Assembly: GCA_026182355.1 (NCBI GenBank)
Contig: JAPFBL010000115.1
Coordinates: 902,001 to 966,000, forward strand
Direction of reading: 5' to 3'
DNA length: 64,000 nt
Source of the DNA: Hermatobates lingyangjiaoensis
Taxonomy: Eukaryota; Arthropoda; Insecta; Hemiptera; Hermatobatidae
The notes under the pieces are model-generated. The model worked only from the letters and a program-made list of their open reading frames with translations, did not search any database and had not been told where the DNA came from. Below are positions 52,485-61,429 of this stretch, in pieces; the stretch's first letter is position 1, and every line of letters starts with the position of its first letter. Position numbers and translations under genes: made by a program.

Positions 52485-52640
52485 TTTCGGTCTTTATTTT
52501 AAACCTTTTTCATAGGAAGAAGTCTACATTTAGAAACAGAAAAACTAAGTATTACATTACAAATTATTTTACAAAGGAAAATAGTATGTGGATTTTAACA
52601 ACAACTGTAGTCTGAATGAACATGTGGCACTGAACTGTTC
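52485..52640 (-). mobile_element. Family D terminal arm, partial
   Basis: AAACAGAAAAACTAAGTATT, ACATTACAAATTATTTTACA and AACAACTGTAGTCTGAATG match 4803-4955. The hammerhead-like core (52488-52520) keeps TATGAAAAA and stem II but its stem III is lost. Confidence 0.75.
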
Positions 52641-52735
52641 ACGTGTTCAGGGAAGGTCACTGAACATACATAATCGTCAGGTTTCATTGTTATGGGTGAT
52701 AGAGCTTAGTCTCTTTTCCCTTTTGTATTGTGGTT

Positions 52736-52981
52736 TTCTATATATATATATATATATATACGAATGTTTTCCTTATATCGACCACATATATTCAACACTA
52801 TTTTTCTTTTTTATCGAAGTTTGGTCTATCTTCAATAATTCAACACCTTTAAGACGACGTTCCGTCTAGGTACAACGTGCTTGGTCTCCCTTTCTCTTTT
52901 CTCCTGAAGACAGATTGCCCGAAAATTTTAGTTTGTAAGTGTGTTTCTTTACTTTGTGTGCTACCCATCTTCAATTTTGAA

Positions 52982-52985
<4 letters not shown>
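52736..52985. mobile_element. TA tract, family H fragment and AATT-family unit in series
   Basis: A TA tract (about 52738-52760) is followed by a family H arm (52780-52866, minus: TTATCGAAGTTTGGTCTATC, CACCTTTAAGACGACGTTCC) and then, without spacer, an AATT-family terminal unit (52866-52985, plus), ending in another TA tract at 52986-53013. The nesting shows repeated insertion into the same place. Confidence 0.75.
52899..52938 (+). ncRNA. Hammerhead motif, AATT stem III, stem II decayed
   Basis: CTGAAGA at 52903-52909, extra C, AGATTGCCC in place of a paired stem II, GAA, AATT, H17 = T, then TAG where GAG is normal. Confidence 0.55.
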
Positions 52986-53013
<28 letters not shown>

Positions 53014-53015
<2 letters not shown>

Positions 53016-53265
53016 AAATTAAAGTTTATCAGGAGTCAATCAGTTCTTCAGGTTCAAATTAAACTCTCATTGTCAACGTTGTGGTTTTTATTTAAAACCT
53101 ATTTCAGAGGTCTACAAAACAGAGAACATATAAGAATTAATTAATTAATTCAAAAATTAAACATACATAAAAAGCGAATTTAATTACAAATAAGAAATTA
53201 CAAATAGAAATTTTGACTATAGTTTAGTGAGAGAAATTCCAAAAGTATAAAACTTTTAAACTTTG
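53014..53265 (-). mobile_element. Family D terminal arm, partial
   Basis: TCAGTTCTTCAGGTTCAAAT, TAAACTCTCATTGTCAACGT and TTTTTATTTAAAACCTATTT match the family D arm, here in the variant that reads CTCTGAAAT on the minus strand. The copy at 57420-57535 (plus) is the same variant and its downstream sequence is also shared (AATTAATTAATTC, CATACATAAAAAGCG). Confidence 0.75.
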
Positions 53266-53397
53266 ACACTTTTATCTATCTATATCTTTATAAATAAAAT
53301 AATGATTTTGTCTGTACATTGCTTAGAACTGACTCATTTCAAGTTTTCTTTACGTTTCATACATTGGAGAAACCGAATCCACCCTTAGAAAAATTTC

Positions 53398-53460
53398 TGT
53401 CGGTTTGTCGGTTTGTCGGTTTGTCGGTTTGTCGGTTTCTCGGTTTGTCGGTTTGTCCGC
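53398..53460. repeat. Octamer minisatellite (GTTTGTCG)n
   Basis: About seven units of GGTTTGTC, one with T to C change. The derivative at 55139 has a single unit at the same place. Confidence 0.9.
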
Positions 53461-54059
53461 AAAACTTTGTCACAGGTAAACTCAGCTACCATAAGACATA
53501 TAAAGCTGAAACTTTTACAGTAGATTTGTGTAGGTCTAACTTAAAATATAGGCTATGAATTGATTGGAAATTCAACGTAGAAGTGAAGTTATGGACGTTT
53601 AACGCAAAAAATGTTTGTCACAAGTAAACTCAGCCACCGTAAGACATAGCGAGCTGAAACATTGACACTGGATTTGTGTGTGCCTAACTTAAAATATGGG
53701 CTCTAAATAGATTATTAATTCAGTACAGAAGCGAAGTTATGGGGCATTTAGCTGTATTTTCCTAACTTCACAGACAAGTTTGTTTTGAAAATACACAGGT
53801 GTGGCAAGTAGGTATTGTTAGTTGATTTTAATTTCAATTGAGCATATGAATATATTGCGTATTTGACATCATTGAAATGGTGTTTCACAGAGTTAAGGAT
53901 GTACTATCTATTGAGAATAAATGTTTTGTAAACGAGCAATTCTCAACTCTTAATATGAACAGGGAGGAAAAATCAACAAACAAGTTCTTACGCTATATGA
54001 AGCCGAGGAAAGAACTTACAAGTCAGTAAAGAGATTGGATTAGTGACGAAGAAGCAGTT

Positions 54060-54560
54060 CATTATCTAATTGAATTTCTTGACTCTGAATTTATTTCTCC
54101 TGGACTGCCTGCTCATGAGTAAAAACTTAAAGTAGAGCACCAATCATGCTACAATTTAGTAGCAGTAACAAATTTCATGTTACGAAACATGAGTGCCCCA
54201 AAACTGTGCAACGGGACAGGACTCTGAGTTCGTGCTCTACACAGATATGCCATAGAGGCGGACATAATGACTGTATGTGATATTGGGGAGTCTGTGTGTA
54301 TACCACACATACCATTGATTCCGAGCCACTGTCTGTTTACGTTGAAATGATTGCAAAGTCCGGTCAGAGTCTATTTCGCAATGACGTTAACTAAGTCGCA
54401 AAGGGAGACTTCATCTAACGCAGGAATACAAGGTAGCAAAACCAAGTTTTTCTCACATGGTCAAATGTAGTTTACATGCTCAACGGTCAGAGGTTTCAAC
54501 TCTTTCTTCTACCATGAACCTGAAGGACAGACAGCTAATGTAGTGTATAAGCTGGAGGCA
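54060..54560 (+). pseudogene. Helitron Rep/helicase C-terminal remnant
   Basis: Interrupted frames encode EFLDSEFISPGLPAHE, KLCNGT, VRALHRYAIEADIMTVCDIG, PHIPLIPSHCLFTLK and VYFAMTLTKSQ. These match the Pif1-type helicase end of Helitron proteins: the SGxPxHxLxLKxGxPxMLLRNL region, the KLCNGTRLxV motif, IPxIPLxPS, and FPVRLAFAMTINKSQGQ. Stops (for example after AHE and in the FTLK*LQ stretch) and frameshifts abolish the protein. The Walker A and Rep nuclease parts are absent. The enzyme would unwind DNA during rolling-circle transposition; this copy cannot. Confidence 0.85.
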
Positions 54561-54759
54561 TTTGTTTAACACTGTAGTAATAATGGTATTTTCTACTATT
54601 CTATAATTTCTAATGACATTTTGAAATACCAAAAATGACGGAACTTCTGATTCCTCCGTGGTATAGCCGAAAGGCAATAGGCACACGGCAATAAACCAAA
54701 ACAGGAACTTCTGATTCCGTCAAAGATGGGTACGTTTGCTATGTATTATATATAACTGT

Positions 54760-55138
54760 CAACTTTTTTTTAATTTAATATTTGCTTAATAAATACACTG
54801 GTAATAATGTAAGGTATGGGACCAGAGTAGCCCAGTGGCTTGCGTGATCGCCGATGACAGTAGTGCAAATGTATTATAAATAAATGTAACAAACAAATAT
54901 TTTTTTGAATTTAAAATGTGGATAATATAAAAGATGGTAATAAAGTAAAGGGATCTAGCCAGGGTTGCCAGTAGCTTGCTTGCTCGCCGATGACAGTAAT
55001 GCAAATGTATTATAAATAAACACAACAAAAATATTTTTTTTTAATTTAATATTTGCGTAATATAAACACTGGTAATAAAGTAAGGTATGGAACCAGAGTA
55101 GCCCAGTGGCTTGCGTGCTAGCTTTTGACTGGGAGCAC
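54760..55138. repeat. Tandem repeat of about 135 bp with a tRNA-head-like segment
   Basis: GCTTGCGTGATCGCCGATGA, GCTTGCTTGCTCGCCGATGA and GCTTGCGTGCTAGC mark three units (about 54766, 54900, 55035). Units also share TGCAAATGTATTATAAATAA and TGGTAATAAAGTAAGG-like blocks. AGAGTAGCCCAGTGGCTTGC resembles a tRNA A box. It lies between two Helitron ends. Confidence 0.75.
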
Positions 55139-55474
55139 GTTAATTAGAACTAACTCATTTCAAGTTTTCTTTACGTTTCATACTTCAGAGTAGCCACATG
55201 TACCCTTAGAATAATTTCTGTCTGTCGGTTTGTCCACAAAATATTGCTACCATAAGACATATAAAGCTGAAACATTGATTGTAGATTTGTGTATGTCTAA
55301 CTTAAAATCTAATCTTTGTATACAGAGGCTTTTTTTTAGCACTGTACTAATAATGGTATTTTCTACTATTCTATAACTTCTAATTGTAGTATTAGTATAA
55401 TACTATAATTGATATTTTGGAATACCAAGTATAATAGAATTTTTGATTCCGTCAAAGACGGGTACGTTTGCTAG
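55139..55474 (+). mobile_element. Non-autonomous Helitron derivative
   Basis: AACTCATTTCAAGTTTTCTT, ACCATAAGACATATAAAGCT, TAATAATGGTATTTTCTACT and the end GATTCCGTCAAAGACGG, GTACGTTTGCTAG match the two ends of the 53.3-54.7 kb element, with the interior missing. The 3' end has a hairpin CCGTC-AAA-GACGG, 9 nt before CTAG, then T: a standard Helitron terminus. Confidence 0.8.
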
Positions 55475-55479
55475 TATTT

Positions 55480-56790
55480 ATATATATTAGACTTTTGTTA
55501 TACGTTTGGACTTGATTTGATTTAAATTTATATATGTTAGATGTATACAATGGAAAATTCCATGGAACTCACTAAAACATTCCGACATACATAGTTATCA
55601 GGAAGAAAAGTACAAATTATATATTGGTGCAGAGGAACTCATGTACTAAATTAGAGCATTTTCTTTTTTCTACATAAGTTTTTTGCTTTGTTTGTTTATA
55701 TAATAACGACAAATTTAAAAATTGGAGCGAATTTCGTCAGGTTTCATTGTTTTTTTTTTTCAAAAATAGTCGTTTAATTGCAATATGTTTGGCCTCTCAT
55801 TTAAAAAAAATTATTATTTTTTATATTTGTATTACCTTATTTAATATTATATTTTGTGAAGCATTTGATATTAATATAACCAGGTTTTTATTAGCAAAGA
55901 AATTTTTTTTGTAAGAAGCACATGTTACAAAACAAAGAATATATATATTTTTTATACACTTTGTATAAAAAAAGCCAATAAGAGGTTTAATGAGCAAATG
56001 AAATGAAGCTGTTGCCAGATTATGTAAATTTCGGGGTGTTGTAATATTTGTTTAGGTTAATATTAGGTCGATTTCCATGTAACGAAGGAAACGGAGATCT
56101 ACCAGGGAAAGTAAACGTTCATGCTTATAGCGGCTTAAATTCGCCCATTCATGTAAATACACATAGACTATTTAACATGTATATTCATAGACTTAATACA
56201 GAGAAGCGATTTATCTTCAGAAACAGCGTGCTAAATTAATGGAGAGATTGCTATTCTCAAGGTATTAATAGCAATTATGTAAATATATTTCCCCAGAAAA
56301 TCTGTAATATACGGCAGGCTGATTGACTTATTATAACATTATGTTTTCAGAATAAGACCAGCAATGTGTGATGTACCTCATCATTTAATGAATAAGGATT
56401 ATGTTGGGAAAACCTTTCATAATATTTAAATTCTGTAACATTAATCGATCTAAAAAAAACATATATTATCAAAATGTACACAAACAAAAAAATAACCATA
56501 TTGTTATCAAGGATTAAAATATTTAAGATTAATTAATTTTAAGATTGTAATAATACGTCTATTAATGACATTCAAGAAAAATTTTATAATAAACCAGTTT
56601 ATAACTTTAATGAATGCCTATTGAAAGAGAATACATGCATATTTATGTTTCTTTATATATACTATTGATATAAAATATTGTGAATAAAATTTATATTATT
56701 TATAGTGATCATTTTTGTTATTAATGAATATAAATATTCAATATTTAATTTATTCATAAAAGGTGTAAAAATAAATAAAATAATAAAATT
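55480..56790. other. AT-rich spacer, no gene seen
   Basis: The 63-codon frame at 56048-56239 has balanced composition but is unrecognised and not supported. Confidence 0.35.
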
Positions 56791-56865
56791 AATATATATA
56801 TATATATATTATATCAGCTCAAAAACGAAGAAAAGCAACACACAGAGAAAGAGACACACTTAAAA

Positions 56866-56898
56866 ACTCAAATTTTCGGATGATCCGTCTTCAGGAGA
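56866..56898 (-). ncRNA. Hammerhead ribozyme motif, AATT stem III
   Basis: C3 at 56894, CTGAAGA, extra C, stem II GGAT/ATCC, GAA (877-875), AATT, H17 = T at 56870's complement, stem I GAG/CTC. Core intact. The two-base loop of stem II is small. Confidence 0.75.
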
Positions 56899-57005
56899 AA
56901 ATAGAAAGGGCAACCAAGCACGCGGAAACACAACGGCAGTAAACGGTTTCCTGAGATGGTTTCCTGCCGTTGTGTTTCCGGCGTGCTTGGTTGCCCTTCC
57001 TATTT

Positions 57006-57040
57006 TGTCCTGAAGACGGATCATCCAAAAATTTGAGTTT
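57006..57040 (+). ncRNA. Hammerhead motif, AATT stem III, G12 changed
   Basis: Mirror copy with CTGAAGA (C3 = 57010) and GGAT/ATCC, but AAA in place of GAA. Likely inactive. Confidence 0.65.
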
Positions 57041-57221
57041 GTAAGTCTGTCTCTTTCTCTGTGTGTTGCTTTTCTTCGTTTTTGAGCTGATTTGCGTCCA
57101 GTTTGGATAGTTTTTTTTCGAATTTTGAGTGTTATATATATATATATATGTGTGTGTGTATGTGTGTGTATTTATATATAAAAATTTTAACAGATAGGAA
57201 AGAACACAGGAAGTCACTACA

Positions 57222-57262
57222 GAACTCACTTAGATATTTTGACATCTGTCGTCATCGGGAAG
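57222..57262 (-). ncRNA. Degenerate hammerhead motif, ATAT stem III
   Basis: Minus strand CCGATGA, extra C, perfect stem II GAC-AGAT-GTC, AAA in place of GAA, ATAT, H17 = C, then TAAGTGAG. Two core changes. The unit lies within 57181-57300. Confidence 0.55.
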
Positions 57263-57419
57263 AAGTGCGAAGTACTCGCGTTGAGAAGAAACTGCTACTC
57301 AAACTGCTAATTTATCTCACTAACCTATAGTCATAATTTCTATTTGTAATTTCTTATTTGTAACTAACTGCGCTTTTTATGTATGTTTAATTTTTTAATG
57401 AATTAATTAATTCTTACAT

Positions 57420-57535
57420 GTCCTCTGTTTTGTAAACCTCTGAAATATGTTTTAAATAAAAACGACAACGTTGACAATGAGAATTTAATTTGAACCTGAA
57501 GAACTGATCGACTCCTGATAAACTTTAATTTTGTA
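57420..57535 (+). mobile_element. Family D terminal arm, partial
   Basis: CCTCTGAAATATGTTTTAAA, ACGTTGACAATGAG and GAACTGATCGACTCCTGATA; plus-strand counterpart of 53030-53110, here also extending upstream through sequence shared with 53110-53225. Confidence 0.75.
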
Positions 57536-57574
57536 TGTAGGTATATATGTATATATATGTATATATATATATAT

Positions 57575-57691
57575 ATTTCACGTGTTTATGTGAAATAACA
57601 ATCAATGATGAAACCACAATAAGAAATGGGAAAACAAGACTAAGATCTTTCAACCTTAACAAGCGGAATCGTCAGAGTCAAAAACCCAACT

Positions 57692-57692
<1 letters not shown>
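57575..57692 (-). mobile_element. AGATCT-family PLE terminal unit, single arm
   Basis: TTTCACGTGTTTATGTGAAA at its left is a small palindrome; the rest reads as the minus arm through GTCAAAAACCCAACT. TA tracts on both sides. Confidence 0.85.
57638..57679 (-). ncRNA. Hammerhead motif, AGATCT stem III
   Basis: CTGACGA, extra T, stem II TCCG facing AGGT-type sequence (weakened, one base deleted), GAA, AGATCT, H17 = T, stem I GACT/AGTC perfect. Confidence 0.65.

Positions 57693-57693
<1 letters not shown>

Positions 57694-57735
<42 letters not shown>
57694..57735. repeat. (TA)n microsatellite
   Basis: Pure TA tract immediately left of the large family D palindrome. Confidence 0.97.
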
Positions 57736-57737
<2 letters not shown>

Positions 57738-57797
57738 GAGGTGTGTTCTCTAATCGGGGTTCGGTCAATTTTCCAGGATAAAAAATCAAACTCTCGT

Positions 57798-57837
57798 TGC
57801 CAACGTTTCGGTTTTATTTAAAACCTTTTTCATAGGC
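57798..57837 (-). ncRNA. Hammerhead-like motif, family D variant
   Basis: Identical to the plus-strand copy at 59009-59050: GCC, TATGAAAAA, six-pair stem II, GAA, ACGT, T, GGC. Confidence 0.5.
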
Positions 57838-58128
57838 CTACAAAAAAAGGATAATAAGAAATCACATATCAACATCAAACATATACACAATATGAAAATG
57901 GATTGTTACAACTCATGAATATTACAAGCAGAAATATTTCAGAGATACATAAAACAATATTACTTACAGAAGTAAGAATTTTTTAACTAAGAAAATGAAA
58001 TTTACATTATTTAAAGGAACAACAATGTTAGCCGGACAAAACCTTCGACTAGACTAATAAGATAACATTACAAATAACCTCAACACTGTTCACTCAAGGG
58101 AACTAAATAAATCAAATTTCACTAAACC

Positions 58129-58440
58129 TCAGCACAACACTCCAGAATAAATATTACTTAAATTAGTAATATCACTTCTATGATTAATCGAACTTAGATC
58201 CTTTTTAATATATAACATCTCAAGTGTCTTCCTTCTTTGCTCATCTTTTTCTTTTTCTATTATAGTTGTATCCTCAAAATCGAACGTGTGACCTTCGTTT
58301 ATTGCATGCCCAGCTAAGGCTGTTGCGTTACTTTTATTTGTTCTTATGGAATAATTATGTTGGTACAACCTTTCTTTGAGAAAACGACTAGTTTCACCAT
58401 AGTAACACTTGTCACAGTCTTTACATTTGATGGCATAATA
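58129..58440 (-). pseudogene. Penelope-like GIY-YIG endonuclease tail (left arm)
   Basis: The minus strand is open from about 58440 and encodes YYAIKCKDCDKCYYGETSRF, LKERLYQHNYS, ATALAGHAINEGHTFDFEDT and RRKTLEMLYIKK, ending SNIYSGVLC and stop. The CxxC spacing followed by YYGE (the YIG position), the catalytic-type arginine in TSRFLKERL, the QH histidine, the glycine-histidine-rich HAINEGH and a late glutamate (TLEMLYIKK) are the Penelope endonuclease hallmarks. The upstream part including all of the RT is missing. The domain is intact from just before its first motif, so the frame is preserved although the copy is a fragment. Confidence 0.88.
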
Positions 58441-58454
58441 AAAAATAATTATAT

Positions 58455-58718
58455 AATAGTCGTTTTCTCAAAGAAAGGTTGTACCAACATAATTACTCCA
58501 TAAGAACAAATAAAAGTAACGCAACAGCCTTAGCTGGGCATGCAATAAACGAAGGTCACACGTTCGATTTTGAAGATACAACTATAATAGAAAAAGAAAA
58601 AGATGAGCAAAGAAGGAAGACACTTGAGATGTTATATATTAAAAAGGATCTAAGTTCGATTAATCATAGAAGTGATATTACTAATTTAAGTAATATTTAT
58701 TCTGGAGTGTTGTGCTGA
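58455..58718 (+). pseudogene. Penelope-like GIY-YIG endonuclease tail (right arm)
   Basis: Mirror copy. From 58479 the protein is identical over 79 residues to the left arm (YQHNYSIRTNKSNATALAGH onward). It starts about 60 nt later, so the CxxC and YYGE motifs are missing and it cannot be a full nuclease. Differences from the left arm are few and synonymous where coding (for example GAG versus GAA for one glutamate). Confidence 0.85.
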
Positions 58719-59008
58719 GGTTTAGTGAAATTTGATTTATTTAGTTCCCTTGAGTGAACAGTGTTGAGGTTATTTGTAATGTTATCTTATTAGTCTAGTC
58801 GAAGGTTTTGTCCGGCTAACATTGTTGTTCCTTTAAATAATGTAAATTTCATTTCCTTAGTTAAAAAATTCTTACTTCTGTAAGTAATATTGTTTTATGT
58901 ATCTCTGAAATATTTCTGCTTGTAATATTCATGAGTTGTAACAATCCATTTTCATATTGTGTATATGTTTGATGTTGATATGTGATTTCTTATTATCCTT
59001 TTTTTGTA

Positions 59009-59050
59009 GGCCTATGAAAAAGGTTTTAAATAAAACCGAAACGTTGGCAA
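59009..59050 (+). ncRNA. Hammerhead-like motif, family D variant
   Basis: GCC (010-012), TATGAAAAA (013-021), perfect stem II GGTTTT (022-027) AAAT AAAACC (032-037), GAA (038-040), palindrome ACGT (041-044), H17 = T045, GGC (046-048) pairing with GCC. All outer features of a hammerhead are present but the core strand deviates. Confidence 0.55.
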
Positions 59051-59142
59051 CGAGAGTTTGATTTTTTATCCTGGAAAATTGACCGAACCCCGATTAGAGA
59101 ACACACCTATTCTATCAAACGGTGGATATATTATTGAATCTG

Positions 59143-59143
<1 letters not shown>

Positions 59144-59176
<33 letters not shown>
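59144..59176. repeat. (TA)n microsatellite
   Basis: Pure TA tract to the right of the large palindrome. Confidence 0.97.
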
Positions 59177-59179
<3 letters not shown>

Positions 59180-60095
59180 TATAAGATAATTGAGGGTTTA
59201 GGTCTTAAGATTTAGACTGCTTCTTATGCCAACTTTTCCACATACATTTATCTTTTTCAGGGTTGAAAACATGTTTTTACAATTAGCACTATTTCTACAA
59301 CAATTTTGGTGATTTTTTTACAATTAAATTTTAAATTTTATATTTTAAATTTATAAATGAAGAGTAAATGGAAAAGGTGTTATTGATAATCTGGTATGAT
59401 ATTTTTAGATTCATAAATTACAATATGGTTTTTCATGTTTTCAAAATTACAGGGGAAGCAAATATTTATCTATATAGTTTTGAAAAGATGTAAAACTATA
59501 TTATATAGTGAGAATCCATAGTTGACATACCAGATTATTAATACTACCTTAGACATTAAATAAGAGGAGATTATTATTAAAGTTGAAAAGGCATACCAGG
59601 AGAAGGAGGAGAAGAATGGGAGAGGGGATAAATGCTCGTGATACTGAACACACAGTTTAGCCTCATATTTTATGCCTTGAGTTATTTTGGCTCAAGAAAG
59701 ATAAATATTATATTCATTAGCTGTAATATCAGTTAATGTGTAGTATTTACTCACATTAAGAAGTTAAAGAAATTAATCTCACCCTAGTTCACTTTCAGAT
59801 TCTACCCTATCTCAAATACCCGAGTAGCAGCTATGTAATTCATATCGTTTATTTGACTAAGTTTATTTTGATCAAATAATATTGTATGAGTCATAATAAT
59901 GTTCATTTTAAATGTAATCAGAAAAAGAGGACTAAGTGTTTCCAAGCGTTGCTGTATTTCAGCTATCAAACCTAATTTATATGGACCAATATTTTTTACG
60001 TTCCTGTTATGAATGTTGGTTTATCAAAATTGTCTTATAATAACAGTGGTATCACTATTAAAAATCTTTTTAAAAATAAGTAAATGGAAGCAGTA
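59180..60095. other. AT-rich spacer, no gene seen
   Basis: No signal recognised. Confidence 0.4.
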
Positions 60096-60103
60096 ATTTT
60101 TTT

Positions 60104-60660
60104 TTATTTTTGAGGGTGACTACAGCACTGCGTCTTAAAAAAAAAACTATTGTACTTCCCTACTTCTGTATTAAAGTTACCAGCAGTTAGCTTCAACGCC
60201 TCCAAGAAGCTCAGCACTTTGGCTGGTTCCATCGGTAAAAGTTTTTCTATGGCTTTGTTGAGTGTCCGGAAGCACCTACCTCTGTGCAGTAAAGTTGCCT
60301 TACAGTCAGTCAGCATGTGCAACGGTGTTTATTTCTCTTTTTTGCAAAATCTGCATAAATCATCATTGATAATGGCCATTCAGGCTCTCTACGTTTTGGG
60401 AGAAAGTGACTTCCTTTCCTCTTTTTCGTGTCCTTAGGTGCACTTGTGGGAGTTTGGCTCCCACTAGTTAGCCCTTTGGACCCTCTGTGCTTCCGGAGGA
60501 TGGTCTCCGTCCTTCTTTCTCCTCAGTATTATACAAGGCAAAATCTCTGTACCTCTATCGGTGGTATTTTGTCCTCTCCGGCAGAGCACTGCATACTGGA
60601 GTAAGGCTATTTTGTCAAGGAGGTCGCCTGGAACCCTTGAGGCTCCGTTCATAATACAGT
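60104..60660 (-). pseudogene. Non-LTR retrotransposon 3' end with zinc-knuckle motif
   Basis: The minus strand encodes INDDLCRFCKKEK then a stop, TPLHMLTDCKATLLHRGRCF, KAIEKLLPMEPAKVLSFLEA and LKLTAGNF. The CxxC...TPxHxLxxC pattern is the zinc-knuckle found at the end of the ORF in R1-, LOA- and Jockey-related LINEs. Upstream (60420-60660) is GC-balanced and has interrupted frames, probably the preceding (RNase H or linker) part. A stop replaces one residue of the knuckle and a frameshift precedes it, so it is a pseudogene. It differs from the Jockey copies elsewhere in the window, which lack this motif. Confidence 0.65.
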
Positions 60661-60664
60661 AACC

Positions 60665-61360
60665 CCTGTATCATCTATCCTTAAGCACGGATCGCATAAC
60701 ACCTTACATTATGGCTGAGATTAATGGAGGGGATTAGGAAGGATGTAAAACGAAGGTGGTCAATCCCAGCCTCTTATCACCTGCTCCACCTCTTTCGTTT
60801 GTCCCTGCATATAGCAGGTTAACAGGGTAACCTCGTGAAGGCCAAAAGTCGGAATTGAGTATTAGAAGCTATTAGAGGCGCTTAATCACTCCATTACTAC
60901 CCCAAGCAGTAAATGGAATTCATAATGATATGAACACCGGGACAGTCATCAAAATCATTACCATGATAAGCGGCATAGACAACAAAGCATAGGTGGGTGT
61001 TCTGTCAAAGTCCTGTGACATCCAATATTCAGATTCAGCACTTTTCAATCTCTTTTAGGCTTTAAAATTTTAAATTTAGCTCTGATGCGTTTTTTAGCTA
61101 TTTTTTTGCTAATTTATCTCGTTTTTTGACTTACTATTTTCCTTTTTTATACAATTTTGTGTTCAAGATAAGTATCTAGTATTTATAAGAAAATCTCTGT
61201 AAACGATTAATATCTAGCTTATGTTGAGAATTTTATACACATTTGTCTCTATGCGTAGTATTTGCTCTAAAATTACCGAACTTCATTGCAAACATCTGCT
61301 TAGAATCAAGTTCATAGATATTTGAAAAATCGTTCATACGACGGCGAACGGTTTGATGTC
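60665..61360. other. Spacer, balanced composition at left, no gene seen
   Basis: 60700-60980 is less AT-rich and may be the eroded upstream part of the LINE that ends at 60104. I could not read a protein from it. Confidence 0.35.
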
Positions 61361-61429
61361 AGATGAAGAGAGAAAATAACTTGTTCTGTTGTAACACATT
61401 TTTATTTTTCTCAAATTGTTGCTATAAAA

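Larger units (their letters stand above)
53272..54742 (+). mobile_element. Decayed Helitron
   Basis: Starts with TCTATCTATATC (5' TC, as in Helitrons) and ends with a hairpin CCGTCAAAGATGG followed by GTACGTTTGCTA, close to the CTRR end. It contains an octamer minisatellite, two tandem 147-bp units (from about 53469 and 53616) and a helicase remnant. Ends and flanking subterminal blocks recur in the short derivative at 55139-55474, which has the intact end CTAG before T. Confidence 0.7.
56815..57115. mobile_element. Foldback PLE terminal unit, AATT family
   Basis: Outer arms AAAAACGAAGAAAAGCAACA and complement; the centre has nested inverted repeats around GGAAACACAACGGCAG and GGTTTCCTGAGATGG. 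TA tracts flank both sides (56797-56811, 57133-57150). Confidence 0.9.
57745..59115. mobile_element. Large palindrome: two head-to-head 5'-truncated Penelope copies, family D
   Basis: Two arms of about 660 bp (57745-58440 and 58455-59115) mirror each other with only a handful of differences. From the centre outward each arm has a GIY-YIG coding tail, a 3' UTR, and a terminal unit with a hammerhead-like core and TTGACCGAAC. The left arm keeps about 60 more bases of coding sequence than the right. The outer ends read GTGTGTTCTCTAATCGGGG and the complement, next to TA tracts (57694-57735, 59144-59176). The high arm identity points to recent formation or gene conversion. Confidence 0.9.

Noticed and set aside
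60464..60652. 62-codon frame as a separate gene
   Set aside because: It overlaps the likely upstream part of the LINE remnant that ends at 60104 and has no family signature of its own.
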